From assembly GCF_037646455.1 (NCBI RefSeq), contig NZ_JBBIXN010000009.1, positions 20,657 to 84,656 on the forward strand: a stretch of 64,000 nucleotides of DNA, read 5' to 3'. The translations under genes and the position numbers were made by a program. Source of the stretch: Draconibacterium mangrovi_A (GTDB lineage Bacteria > Bacteroidota > Bacteroidia > Bacteroidales > Prolixibacteraceae). Each line of letters begins with the position of its first letter. Within the stretch, counting starts at the first letter, position 1. Of the stretch, positions 46,001 to 54,516 are shown piece after piece. The notes under the pieces are model-generated. The model had not been told where the DNA came from and did no database searches. It saw nothing but the letters and a program-made list of their open reading frames with translations.

Positions 46001-46403
46001 GAATCCAAATGTAATTGCACCGGTAAAAAGTACAATAACAGTTTCCGATAATTTTGTGTATCAAATGCCTGCTTATTCCTTTAGTTTGATGCGTTTTAGT
46101 GCTGATGATATAGCATTGTCGGCATCAGATATTTTGATAGACGAAGACATTAAGGATAAAAAGAAATTGATCGAAGTTGCTCCAAACCCAACAGCGGATA
46201 ATATCAATATCAGATTTAGAGATGGCAGCAAATTACATACTGTTACCGTGATGAATTTAAATGGACAGGTTCAAAAAACAATTGAAAATGTGAGTGGAGA
46301 TCGTTTGACAATTGACAGAGGTAATTTACCCCCGGGAACTTACATTATTTCAGTTTTAAGCGAGAATACAAAAACTGCGGGCAAAGTAATTTTAGTTCAG
46401 TAA
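43098..46403 (+). CDS. GH51 alpha-L-arabinofuranosidase with two inserted lectin-like modules and type IX tail
   Basis: 1101 residues. The signal peptide ends SAHSQ. The core is GH51: LFGAFFEDINYGADGGLYAEM (38-58), FLRFPGGCVSHG (428-439), acid/base Glu557 in YICLGNEEDD and nucleophile Glu644 in FIGEYASQ. It should release terminal arabinose from arabinan or arabinoxylan side chains. Two homologous ~163-residue modules are inserted: residues 129-291 split the N-terminal carbohydrate-binding-like domain, and 742-904 split the C-terminal beta domain. Both have FDD, VW[IL]DE and YYW.NIGGW motifs. The last ~75 residues are a type A sorting domain (VAPNPTADNINIRF, ending GKVILVQ), indicating type IX secretion. 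A candidate promoter precedes it. Confidence 0.93.
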   Translation: MKKNLILLIVFFTGISAHSQVTIKNKLDKSTEMSQNLFGAFFEDINYGADGGLYAEMVQNRSFEYFAVPGYTSEGPLAHWSLAHSENRFSSYSVINDNPLNANNTNYLKLVISDTLNSSDNTVSYPFKGKIGVGSWATQVVFDDVKVVSGNRVWIDESFSDASNWDVRGGNFTVSNETYIQSSRSTPAWSVALTEIDTSVYTYTVKAMKTGGDEGFLFPFAYLDDDNYYWVNIGGWGNSQHAIEKCTSGTKSSVASKYGSISNDVWYTFKLEVTKTVCRFYMDDELLFEIDTPRDEDEVFPAEQGYAGVVNTGYFDMAVENGKNYKFSTYLKCEAGYAGIVKVSLRDANGTLLAADTIESITTDWQKFELELTPGVTSKQAYLSLLFDQPGIVHADMISLFPEETFKNRDNGLRKDLAQTIADLNPSFLRFPGGCVSHGSGLENAYRWKETVGDVAERNPNWNLWNYHQTYGLGFYEYFLYCEDIGAKPLPVLPVGISCQFRDREVEPIEKMGPWIQDAVDLVEFANGDVSTEWGSVRAEMGHPEPFNLEYICLGNEEDDIPEFRTRFKMFQDTLSKYCPEIKIIGTSGPGSGGSGYNSLWQFSREQEVFAVDEHYYNSPQWFLENNHRYDNFDRNGPKVFIGEYASQDDRLYNAISEAAYLTGVERNADVIEFTCYAPLLNYQEDIIYHWHPDMILFDNTSVAKTTNYYVQQMYGQNTGDEYFNSYVSYSPSFEGVASYDGKIGVGTWDTRAVFDDITVTSGDKVWLDEDFSSGSDDWSVIDGTFSSSNGTYVQSSSNRPALSIASTTIDTTVYTIQLKVMKTGGSEGFLIPFAYKSSGNYYWFNIGGWNNTQHAIEVARGGSKSQIMTKPGSINNNQWYTIKIKITESLSEFYIDDELIFELAPPDGPATASLVRDNETNEYILKVVNSSNTALDATINFDNTFPFTATADLTVLTGASGARNSMENPNVIAPVKSTITVSDNFVYQMPAYSFSLMRFSADDIALSASDILIDEDIKDKKKLIEVAPNPTADNINIRFRDGSKLHTVTVMNLNGQVQKTIENVSGDRLTIDRGNLPPGTYIISVLSENTKTAGKVILVQ
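43482..43970 (+). repeat. Inserted lectin-like module, copy 1 (within GH51)
   Basis: Encodes residues 129-291, GKIGVGSW to DELLFEI. It is a jelly-roll/LamG-like unit roughly half identical in protein sequence to copy 2, with matching NIGGW and QHAIE motifs. The host domain sequence resumes immediately after (GYAGVVNTGYFDMAVENGK). Confidence 0.8.
45321..45809 (+). repeat. Inserted lectin-like module, copy 2 (within GH51)
   Basis: Encodes residues 742-904, GKIGVGTW to DELIFEL, of the same length as copy 1. It interrupts the C-terminal beta-sandwich, which resumes at GPATASLVRDNETNEYILKV. Confidence 0.8.
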
Positions 46404-46542
46404 TGCATTTCTTAGTCAGGGGATTCTTTACTAACTTTAAGAAGAAGTCCTCTGGATTTAATGTCTGTTGAACATGATTATCTCAGCTTTCATCTTAATT
46501 CGATAAACACGAAATTAAAGTTGGGTAAGCAGAAAATAAAGA

Positions 46543-47877
46543 ATGAATTTCATGAAAATCATTTTTAAAATATTTCTTCTGGCATTTGTTCCTACTCTGT
46601 TTTCCTGCACATCGAACACGGACAAAAAACAGCCCAATGTGATATTGATCATGGCCGATGATATGGGTTACGAATGTATCGGGGCTTATGGTTCAGCCTC
46701 CTATTCAACACCTCAGATCGACCAACTGGCTTCGCAGGGCATCCGGTTCCAAAACTGTGTTTCGCAGCCGTTGTGTACACCTTCACGTGTGAAAATCATG
46801 ACCGGAAAATACAACTATAGAAACTATGATTATTTCGGGCATCTGAACCTTTCTGAATATACCTTCGGGAATGTGATGCAAGATGCAGGCTACGCCACCT
46901 GTATCGCCGGGAAATGGCAACTGAACGGGCTGGCTTATAAAGACAAGATGGAAGACTGGAACGACAACACCCGGCCCAATAAATTCGGGTTTGAAGAATA
47001 TTGCCTTTGGCAACTTACAAAAGGTAGAAATGAAGGCGAACGTTATGCCGATCCTTTGATCGAACAAAACGGAAAAGTACTGGATAGAAACGCGGACCAA
47101 TATGGCCCGGATATATTTGCCGACTTTGTACTTAATTTTATCGAACGGAAAAAAGATCAACCTTTCTTTGTGTATTACCCGATGGTAATGGTACACGATC
47201 CTTTTGTGCCAACGCCTGATTCAAAAGACTGGGCCAACCGGGAAAAAAGGTATAAAAACGACACCGCTTATTTTAAAGACATGGTGGCTTACACCGATAA
47301 AATTGTCGGGAAAATCACAGGTAAGCTGAAAGAGCTGAACCTGGATGAAAACACGGTGGTAATTTTCACAGGTGATAACGGCACCCACAAAACCATTCAT
47401 TCGCGGATGGTTGAAGGTTTTTCCATTCAAGGTGGCAAAGGCAATACAATCGATGCCGGCACACATGTACCTCTAATCGTACACTGGCCGGAGCAAATAA
47501 AAAAGAGCCGTGTTTTTGAAGAACTAATCGAGTTCAGCGACTTCTTCCCCACCCTCACGGAACTAGCAGGAACCGAAGCCAAAGAAAACGATGGAAAAAG
47601 TTTTTATCCCTTACTGGTTGGTGACAAATATGAACCGCGCGAAACTGCCTTTGTGCATTACGATCCTCAGTGGGGTAAAAATGTGAATCAATACCGGAAT
47701 CAATTTGTACGGTCGCTGGATTATAAATTATACCGCGACAGTAACTTCTATCATCTCACAACGGATAAACTTGAAAAGCATCCAATAAACATCAATTCAC
47801 TCGATGCCGAAGCGCTTCAGATTAAAATTCAGTTGGAAACTGAAATGAAAAAGCATTTTGGTTATTGGAATGAGTAA
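46543..47877 (+). CDS. Sulfatase lipoprotein (type I, Cys-type)
   Basis: 444 residues. A lipoprotein signal with lipobox LFSC (Cys22) suggests outer- or inner-membrane anchoring. The metal site starts PNVILIMADDMGYE (31-44). The formylglycine signature CTPSR is at 78-82, followed by KIMTGKYNYRNY. TGDNGTHKTIHS (near 290) holds the second metal-ligand region. It hydrolyses an unknown sulfate ester. It is 139 bp downstream of the arabinofuranosidase, so the two may act on the same sulfated arabinan-type glycan. It differs from the window-edge sulfatase, which uses CTAGR. A maturase is required but not present here. Confidence 0.93.
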   Translation: MNFMKIIFKIFLLAFVPTLFSCTSNTDKKQPNVILIMADDMGYECIGAYGSASYSTPQIDQLASQGIRFQNCVSQPLCTPSRVKIMTGKYNYRNYDYFGHLNLSEYTFGNVMQDAGYATCIAGKWQLNGLAYKDKMEDWNDNTRPNKFGFEEYCLWQLTKGRNEGERYADPLIEQNGKVLDRNADQYGPDIFADFVLNFIERKKDQPFFVYYPMVMVHDPFVPTPDSKDWANREKRYKNDTAYFKDMVAYTDKIVGKITGKLKELNLDENTVVIFTGDNGTHKTIHSRMVEGFSIQGGKGNTIDAGTHVPLIVHWPEQIKKSRVFEELIEFSDFFPTLTELAGTEAKENDGKSFYPLLVGDKYEPRETAFVHYDPQWGKNVNQYRNQFVRSLDYKLYRDSNFYHLTTDKLEKHPININSLDAEALQIKIQLETEMKKHFGYWNE

Positions 47878-48017
47878 GAAATGACTATAATCGGCTGATT
47901 ACAAAAAACAATCAATTCATGGTCAGGCTGATAACCGCATAACCATAGTCCGGCCAATTCACAGAAAAAACGTAACTTTAATAGAACTCTGGAATCCAGC
48001 TTTTAAAAGTTGCAATT

Positions 48018-49130
48018 ATGTGGAAACAAATTATCAAAAGGCTTTGTGAAAGAAGTGATATAGCCATTGGCAGTGATATCGTTATACATGATAGTTCAAC
48101 CTATAAAAACATGATCACCAAAGGTTCCCTGGGACTGGGTGAATCTTATATGAAAAAGAAATGGGATTCACCTCATCTCGATGTTCTTATTGCAAAGCTG
48201 ATTAAAGCAGAAACACATAAAAACAATTTATTCGGAGCCTTTACAAAGGCCATATTGTGGGCAAAATCTGTGGTTTTCAATTTGCAGGACCGAAAAAACG
48301 CACCTCTGCTTTCAGAAACACATTATAACGCCGGCAACCAATTGTTTAAATCATTTCTTGATCCGAATATGATTTATTCGTGTGCTTACTTCAAGCATAC
48401 TAACGATTTAAAACAAGCTCAACTCAATAAAATAAAAATTGTTGGTCACAAACTCGATTTACATCCGGGAGAAAAGGTGCTTGATATCGGTTGCGGATGG
48501 GGTGGTACTGCCAGAATTCTTTCTGAAATGTTTAATGTGGAAGTTACTGGAGTCTCAGATTCTACGGAGATGATTAAATATGCGAATGAAAATAACGCCG
48601 GTAAAAAAGTCAAATTCATTCGTGCTGATTACAGGGATGTAAAGGGAAAATTCGATAAAATCTACAATGTAGGCTTCCTTGAAGCAGTTGGCCCCAAAAA
48701 CTTTAGAAGTTTTATGAGACAAGTTAATGATCTGCTCCATGATAATGGAATTTTCTTAACGCATACCATAGGTGGAAAATATTCTGTTAATAAGGGAGAT
48801 CCATGGTTGGATAAATACATCTTTCCACACGGTGTACTCCCTTCGAAAAAACAAATTGAGAAATCGGTAAAAAGTCTTTTTGAAATCAGGGATTTCGAAG
48901 CTTTTGGAAGTTATTATGAAACCACATTAATGCACTGGAGTAAGAATCTGAACAGAAATTGGCATACGATTAAGAATCTATTCGACGATCCGGAAATGTT
49001 TAAGCGCATGATGGATTACTACCTTCTAAGTTGTAAAGGTGCTTTTCATGCGAACATGATTGATTTGTGGCAATATGTCTTTACAAAGCCTAATAAAGTA
49101 GGAGACTACAAGCAGTACCGGTTAGCTTAA
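48018..49130 (+). CDS. Cyclopropane-fatty-acyl-phospholipid synthase-family methyltransferase
   Basis: 370 residues. An N-terminal helical/beta domain precedes a class I SAM-dependent methyltransferase fold. YNAGNQLFKSFLDPNMIYSCAYF and the SAM-binding VLDIGCGWGGTARIL are strong Cfa signatures; GFLEAVGPKNFRSFMRQVNDLL and FLTHTIGG follow. It probably methylenates or methylates acyl-chain double bonds of membrane phospholipids. It is isolated and convergent with uvrA (12-bp gap). The exact product (cyclopropane or methyl-branched acid) cannot be decided. Confidence 0.92.
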   Translation: MWKQIIKRLCERSDIAIGSDIVIHDSSTYKNMITKGSLGLGESYMKKKWDSPHLDVLIAKLIKAETHKNNLFGAFTKAILWAKSVVFNLQDRKNAPLLSETHYNAGNQLFKSFLDPNMIYSCAYFKHTNDLKQAQLNKIKIVGHKLDLHPGEKVLDIGCGWGGTARILSEMFNVEVTGVSDSTEMIKYANENNAGKKVKFIRADYRDVKGKFDKIYNVGFLEAVGPKNFRSFMRQVNDLLHDNGIFLTHTIGGKYSVNKGDPWLDKYIFPHGVLPSKKQIEKSVKSLFEIRDFEAFGSYYETTLMHWSKNLNRNWHTIKNLFDDPEMFKRMMDYYLLSCKGAFHANMIDLWQYVFTKPNKVGDYKQYRLA

Positions 49131-49142
49131 AACAATCCAAAA

Positions 49143-52010
49143 CTAAATCCCCAACTCCTCCTTCAGGAACGTAGCAGTATAAGATTTCTTATTGAGCGCC
49201 ACTTCCTCGGGTGTTCCGGTGCAAAGAATTTTACCGCCGTGTTTTCCTCCTTCGGGCCCCAAATCGATAATGTGGTCGGCTACTTTTATCACATCGAGGT
49301 TGTGCTCGATCACGATGACAGTATTTCCCTTCTCCACCAGTTTATTCAGCACCTCGAGCAGCACACGAATGTCTTCGAAATGCAGGCCGGTGGTTGGTTC
49401 ATCCAGAATATACAAGGTTTTCCCGGTGTCGCGTTTGGCCAGTTCCGAAGCCAGTTTCACACGCTGCGATTCGCCGCCCGACAAAGTTGTGGATGACTGC
49501 CCAAGCGTAATGTAACCCAGTCCCACTTCTTTAAGCGTTTGCAGTTTGACCGCAATCGACGGGATATTTTCAAAAAACTCAACACCCTGGTTAATGGTCA
49601 TGTCCAGCACATCGCTGATGGATTTTCCTTTATAACGCACTTCCAGCGTTTCGCGATTATATCGTTTGCCATCGCATTTATCGCAATGCACATACACATC
49701 GGGCAGAAAGTTCATTTCGATGAGCTTAAGTCCCCCACCCTGGCATTCTTCGCAGCGACCTCCTTTAACATTGAACGAAAAGCGCCCCGGTTTGTAGCCC
49801 CTTACTTTTGCTTCGGGCAACTGCGCAAACAGGTTGCGGATATCGCCAAACACATTGGTATATGTCACCGGGTTCGAGCGCGGTGTGCGACCAATCGGCG
49901 ACTGATCCACTCGGATCACTTTATCGATGTGTTTCAGTCCTTCCACCTTTTTATACGGCAGCGGATCTTTCACACTTTTATAGAAATGCTGACTTAGAAT
50001 CGGCTGCAAAGTTTCATTGATCAATGTCGATTTTCCACTGCCTGAAACGCCGGTAACACAAATGAATTTTCCAAGCGGGATTTCAACATCCACATCCTGC
50101 AAATTATTACCGGCACAACCCTTTATTTTTAACAAATCGGAATTTCCGTTCCTGCGCACTTTAGGCACCTCAATTGCCCGATTTTCGTTCAGGTAGTCCG
50201 ATGTCAGGGTTTTGGCTTTAAGCACTTCCTTTGGTGCTCCTTCGTATACCACTTCTCCCCCGTGGCGTCCGGCGTGCGGTCCCATGTCGATCAGGTGATC
50301 GGCATGCAGCATGGTATCTTTATCATGCTCCACAACAATCACTGAATTTCCTGAATCGCGAAGCTGCTCAAGGGCCTGAATCAGCTTTAGATTATCTCGG
50401 TGATGAAGGCCGATGCTAGGCTCGTCGAGAATGTAAAGTACATTTACCAGTTGCGAACCAATTTGCGTGGCCAGCCGGATACGCTGCGATTCTCCTCCTG
50501 AAAGACTTTGTGCCGTACGGTCGAGAGCCAGGTAATTCAGTCCAACGCCCAGCATAAATCCGAGCCGGTCGCGTATCTCTTTGATCACCTCCGTACCAAT
50601 TTTTCGCTGTCGTTCACTGATTCTTTCTTCGAGACCTTCAAGCCATTCACCCAGTTCATCCAGGTCCATTTTTGAGAGTTCGGAAATGTTTTTCCCGTCG
50701 ACCTTAAAATGCAAGGATTCCTTTTTCAGTCGCTGACCATGGCACTCGGGGCATTCAATTTTCTTGACAAACTGATTCGCCCATTTTTGTGCCTTTTTCG
50801 AAGTACTTTCTTCGCGCTGGTTATCGATGTATTTGATCACACCGTCGTAGCTCATCATGTAATTCATGCTGTTACCCAGCGGTGTATTTTTAAGCTGAAT
50901 GCGTTCGTTACTTCCAAAAAGTACCGCATCGATTCCTTCGTCAGAAATGTCCTTAACAGGCGTTTTCAGGTCGAAATCGTATTTCTCGCCCAGTGCCTCA
51001 ATCTGCCAGAAAATAAGCGAATTCTTATACGGCCCCAATGGTGCGATTGCACCTTTGCCAATACTCAGGTTTCTGTCAGGGATCACCTTATCCATATCGA
51101 TCTCGGTGATACGGCCCAGCCCATTGCATTTTGGGCAGGCTCCCTGTGGCGAATTGAATGAAAAATTATGCGGTGCCGGTTCGTTATACGAAATTCCGGT
51201 AGTCGGGCACATCAACAGCCGGCTGTAATATTTGGCTTGCTGTGTATCGTGATCGAGGATCATCAGAATTCCGTGGCCGTGCTTCATGGCTGTTTGAATG
51301 CTTTCTTTCAGGCGTTTGTCATCAGCCTCATCCACCACAAGTTTATCGATCAGTATTTCAATAAAGTGATTCTTGTAACGATCGACTTTAAAATTATGCC
51401 GCAACTCGGTGAGCTCACCATCAACCCGGGCAGTGAGAAAGCCCTTCCTTAAAATCGATTCAAACAACTCGCGGTAATGTCCTTTTCGCCCTTTAACAAC
51501 GGGCGCCAGAATATTGATTCGCTTCCCTGCAAAATCGGATTTGATGAGCTGAATGATCTTTTCTTCGGTGTATTTCACCATTTTTTCGCCGGTGTTGTAC
51601 GAATACGCTTCGCCGGCGCGTGCATACAACAAACGCAGGAAGTCGTATATTTCAGTCACGGTACCAACAGTGGATCGAGGATTTCGTGTCGTTACTTTTT
51701 GCTCAATGGAGATAACAGGACTCAACCCGGTGATTTTATCTACGTCGGGGCGTTCCATGTTGCCAAGGAATGAGCGCGCATACGCCGAAAAAGTTTCGAT
51801 GTAGCGCCGTTGCCCTTCAGCATAAATAGTATCAAAAGCCAATGAAGATTTTCCGCTGCCACTCAAACCTGTAATAACAGTGAGTTTGTTTCGCGGAATC
51901 TCAACATCGATGTTCTTCAGATTATGAACACGCGCACCGTGAACCACAATCTTTTCTTCCGACTCCAGTTCCAGTTGTTCGTCGATATTTGTATTTGCTT
52001 TTTTTGCCAT
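49143..52010 (-). CDS. uvrA: Excinuclease ABC subunit A
   Basis: 955 residues from the ATG at 52010. The in-frame ATG at 52028 falls inside a repeat hairpin, so it is less likely. UvrA recognises bulky DNA damage and loads UvrB in nucleotide excision repair. Two ABC modules: Walker A GLSGSGKSSLAFDT and GVSGSGKSTLINET; signatures LSGGESQRIRLATQIGS and LSGGESQRVKLASELAK. Zinc modules are ACPKCNGLG with an upstream CPTTG (one Cys fewer than E. coli, which I believe is usual in this phylum), and CEECQGGG...CDKCDGKRYN. A damage-repair gene lies near the broken photolyase but not in the same operon. Confidence 0.97.
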   Translation of the reverse strand: MAKKANTNIDEQLELESEEKIVVHGARVHNLKNIDVEIPRNKLTVITGLSGSGKSSLAFDTIYAEGQRRYIETFSAYARSFLGNMERPDVDKITGLSPVISIEQKVTTRNPRSTVGTVTEIYDFLRLLYARAGEAYSYNTGEKMVKYTEEKIIQLIKSDFAGKRINILAPVVKGRKGHYRELFESILRKGFLTARVDGELTELRHNFKVDRYKNHFIEILIDKLVVDEADDKRLKESIQTAMKHGHGILMILDHDTQQAKYYSRLLMCPTTGISYNEPAPHNFSFNSPQGACPKCNGLGRITEIDMDKVIPDRNLSIGKGAIAPLGPYKNSLIFWQIEALGEKYDFDLKTPVKDISDEGIDAVLFGSNERIQLKNTPLGNSMNYMMSYDGVIKYIDNQREESTSKKAQKWANQFVKKIECPECHGQRLKKESLHFKVDGKNISELSKMDLDELGEWLEGLEERISERQRKIGTEVIKEIRDRLGFMLGVGLNYLALDRTAQSLSGGESQRIRLATQIGSQLVNVLYILDEPSIGLHHRDNLKLIQALEQLRDSGNSVIVVEHDKDTMLHADHLIDMGPHAGRHGGEVVYEGAPKEVLKAKTLTSDYLNENRAIEVPKVRRNGNSDLLKIKGCAGNNLQDVDVEIPLGKFICVTGVSGSGKSTLINETLQPILSQHFYKSVKDPLPYKKVEGLKHIDKVIRVDQSPIGRTPRSNPVTYTNVFGDIRNLFAQLPEAKVRGYKPGRFSFNVKGGRCEECQGGGLKLIEMNFLPDVYVHCDKCDGKRYNRETLEVRYKGKSISDVLDMTINQGVEFFENIPSIAVKLQTLKEVGLGYITLGQSSTTLSGGESQRVKLASELAKRDTGKTLYILDEPTTGLHFEDIRVLLEVLNKLVEKGNTVIVIEHNLDVIKVADHIIDLGPEGGKHGGKILCTGTPEEVALNKKSYTATFLKEELGI

Positions 52011-52026
52011 TAATATCAGCTGCGTC

Positions 52027-52077
52027 ATTCCGAACTTGTTTCGGAATCTACATTAGATGCTGAAACATGTTCAGCAT
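52027..52077. repeat. Tandem pair of hairpins (intergenic repeat, REP-like)
   Basis: Hairpin 1: ATTCCGAA, 5-nt loop, TTCGGAAT (52027-52047). Hairpin 2: ATGCTGAA, 5-nt loop, TTCAGCAT (52057-52077). Both are perfect 8-bp stems separated by 9 nt and bounded by GTC and GAC at the outer edges. The unit lies between uvrA and the lytic transglycosylase gene, both leftward. From memory such double hairpins recur in Bacteroidota genomes; no second copy is visible in this window. Confidence 0.75.
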
Positions 52078-52095
52078 GACGGTTCATATAACAAT

Positions 52096-53031
52096 CTATA
52101 ATTCCGGGACTTGCACCCAGTATCTTTTTCGGCCCGAATAGGTCAATTTATTTTCGCGCAACCACGGATTAAAATCTTTAAAAAGCTTATAGCTCAATCC
52201 CAGTTCATCGGCGTAATCAGCAAAATTATCCACTGATCCGGTAATCTCAACTTCCCTGGTTGGAATGGTCGGATACTTTTCATCCTCAGAAATGTAAAAG
52301 TTGTATTTCTCGGGATTTTCCAGGATCAGTTTCAATGCCACGATACGGTAGACGTAGCGGGCGGTTTCGGTGGTAATGAGCAGGTCGTAATAATCTTCCT
52401 CTTCCTGCCGGTTCATTTGACGTTGAACGCCATTCATTCCACGATTATAAGCTGCTGCCACCATGGTCCAGTTTCCAAACTTTACATGAGCATCTTTAAT
52501 GTATTCGCAAGCCACATGCGTAGCCTTTTCAATGTGGTAGCGCTCGTCCACTTCGCTGTTGATCTCCAGACCGTAATCTTTGGCCGTACCTTCCATTAGT
52601 TGCCAGAAACCAACAGCTCTGGCCGGTGAAATGGCGCGCGGATTTAATCCACTTTCGGCAACAGCCAGGTACTTAAAATCATCAGGAATCCCGTGCTCTT
52701 TCAAAATAGGTTCGATGATGGCAAAATACCGGGGTGCCATTTTGATGTAACGAATGGTTTGCGAATGAAAATAAGCATTGGAAAGCAGTTCACGATCGAG
52801 AGCTTCCTTCACATAAAAGCGGTCGAGCGGCATCGACTCGCCTGCGAAACTGACTTTCGCGGGCAGTTCCACACTTTTGTAACGCGGCACTTCCACCTTA
52901 TCTTTCTTTGGTCCATCAGGACTCGCTGCGCCCAAAATCAGAATTAGTGCACCCACATTAAATACTGCAAGTATCGTCATTAATACTCTCCAACCCTTTC
53001 TGCCTTTCATCTTCGTACGATTTAATTTCAA
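52096..53031 (-). CDS. Membrane-anchored lytic transglycosylase (Slt/MltD-like)
   Basis: 311 residues. An N-terminal transmembrane anchor (about 16-36, VLMTILAVFNVGALILIL) precedes the SLT domain (about 105-235). The catalytic Glu is in LAVAESGLNPRAISPARAVGFWQLM, followed by VDERYHIEKATHVACEYIKD and AAAYNRGMNGVQRQM, all typical of family 1 transglycosylases. The C-terminal ~80 residues resemble a LysM-like or cell-wall module (ITGSVDNFADYADELGLSYKLF). It cleaves peptidoglycan to 1,6-anhydro ends. It is upstream of uvrA, from which the hairpin repeat separates it. Confidence 0.92.
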   Translation of the reverse strand: MKLNRTKMKGRKGWRVLMTILAVFNVGALILILGAASPDGPKKDKVEVPRYKSVELPAKVSFAGESMPLDRFYVKEALDRELLSNAYFHSQTIRYIKMAPRYFAIIEPILKEHGIPDDFKYLAVAESGLNPRAISPARAVGFWQLMEGTAKDYGLEINSEVDERYHIEKATHVACEYIKDAHVKFGNWTMVAAAYNRGMNGVQRQMNRQEEEDYYDLLITTETARYVYRIVALKLILENPEKYNFYISEDEKYPTIPTREVEITGSVDNFADYADELGLSYKLFKDFNPWLRENKLTYSGRKRYWVQVPEL

Positions 53032-53094
53032 TTTTAAAAAATGCTTATTCTGAAATAATCAGCAAAAATACATTTTTACAGTAGGTTAACAATG

Positions 53095-53122
53095 AAAAAG
53101 GCCCGACTGTTTGCCGAGCCTG
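53095..53122 (-). terminator. Terminator of the LVIVD-lipoprotein operon
   Basis: On the minus strand: AGGC-T-CG, a 9-nt loop, CG-G-GCCT, then TTTT. The stem is short, with one mismatch. It lies about 100 nt past the LVIVD gene stop and 64 nt before the transglycosylase start. Confidence 0.55.
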
Positions 53123-53223
53123 CATTTATTTTAATATTGATTAAATCTGCAGGAATTTGTAAGTAGAAATAAGAAAGTCACACTCTTACCAAAAGTAAGA
53201 GTATGACTACTATTGAACATTGT

Positions 53224-54507
53224 TTAATCTTCTCTGAACACCGGTATTTCTCCAATCTTACGGATGTTTTGCAGATCGGAATAATCGTAGAGGTAAAAAC
53301 CGTCGTCGCCAATCATAAACAGGAAACCATTTACAGGAATCACATCGTAGGTATTGATTCCCGGAAAAACTGCTATCATATGATTATCGATCTGTGTTTT
53401 GTCGGTCACGTCGTAAACTTTGAGCCCGGCATCGCCATCGCAGATAAACAGAATATCATCATCGATCCCAAGGCCGTAAGGACCATTTAGCGGATATGAA
53501 GCAACCAGTGTATTGTCCACATAATTGTCAGAGAGTTGGAGTACATCGAGGCGATTAACCGTGCTGCCGCACGAGGTTCCGCCGCGCAGGGTTACATAGG
53601 CATAACCATCGGCTACTACAACAGGATCGCAACTGGTAACGTGCCAGAAATCGCTGACATACGAAGGGACAGTAGCCACCTCGAGGCTAAACACCCGCAT
53701 ACCGCTTTGCGTTCCTAAAAACATATGATCGTCGTAGATGAACATGGTCTCCACGTTCCATCCCACATTTTGTTTCCCGATATTATCGAGTTGTGTATCT
53801 GTTTTTATCTCGAATATGTTTAGATTGACCTGATCTACTGCATACAAGTAATCGTCGTACAAACCAAAGCGTGCCATTGAACCGCCAGTCCCATAGGTCG
53901 ATCCCTGGGCCGATCCGCCATTGCTCATCGCTGCATCCGACATGGCCAAATCTTCGTAATATCCCCATCGGTAAACTGGATAATAATGGTACTCCATTTC
54001 CTGCCGTACCCGAGTGATCTCCCAGCCGGTAACTACACCCTTTTCCTCATCGATATCGGCCACCCGGTGATTTTCGTCATAAGGAGGCAAGGTATAAGCA
54101 AATACATCTTCGGCACGATTCAACTCCACCGGATTATTGATATCGCTGATATCAATAGCCACCAAATCGACATAACTATCGGCATAAAGTGTGTTGTTTT
54201 TTATTGCAATATCCACGTTTCCCGGAATATCAATAAACCCGACGTTTTGCGGATCTTCCGGATTTGCGTTGTTGATGATGTGCACGCCTTCGAATTCCTC
54301 GTTAATGAAAATAAAATCATCCTTAAAATAGATCTTCCCCGGATTAACAAGTTCGCGGGCATCGGAGTATTTTACGGAAGTTCGTAAATCTTCATAAGAA
54401 AGATAAACGGGTTTATTGGCTGTAAATTCCTCGGTATATTCGTCCATGCATGAAAAGCCTGCAAGTGCAATAACGAGAAGGATAAGTATTTTTTGTATTG
54501 TTTTCAT
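53224..54507 (-). CDS. LVIVD-repeat lipoprotein
   Basis: 427 residues. The lipoprotein signal MKTIQKILILLVIALAGFSC ends in AGFSC. The mature part is a beta-propeller-like string of LVIVD-type repeats: GVHIINNANPEDPQNVGFID, LVAIDISDINNPVEL, GLKVYDVTDKTQIDNHMI and FYLYDYSDLQNIRKIGEI. A glycine/serine-rich insertion sits near residues 190-205. LVIVD proteins are surface-exposed repeat proteins of unknown function, thought to bind ligands or proteins. It starts 9 bp after the stop of the next gene upstream, so the two form one operon. Confidence 0.88.
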   Translation of the reverse strand: MKTIQKILILLVIALAGFSCMDEYTEEFTANKPVYLSYEDLRTSVKYSDARELVNPGKIYFKDDFIFINEEFEGVHIINNANPEDPQNVGFIDIPGNVDIAIKNNTLYADSYVDLVAIDISDINNPVELNRAEDVFAYTLPPYDENHRVADIDEEKGVVTGWEITRVRQEMEYHYYPVYRWGYYEDLAMSDAAMSNGGSAQGSTYGTGGSMARFGLYDDYLYAVDQVNLNIFEIKTDTQLDNIGKQNVGWNVETMFIYDDHMFLGTQSGMRVFSLEVATVPSYVSDFWHVTSCDPVVVADGYAYVTLRGGTSCGSTVNRLDVLQLSDNYVDNTLVASYPLNGPYGLGIDDDILFICDGDAGLKVYDVTDKTQIDNHMIAVFPGINTYDVIPVNGFLFMIGDDGFYLYDYSDLQNIRKIGEIPVFRED

Positions 54508-54516
54508 AGTTCTAGA

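Noticed and set aside
49143..52010. Missing second Cys in the first UvrA zinc module (CPTTG instead of CPxCG)
   Set aside because: I recall this form as usual in Bacteroidota UvrA, and the rest of the protein is complete, so it does not suggest a defect.
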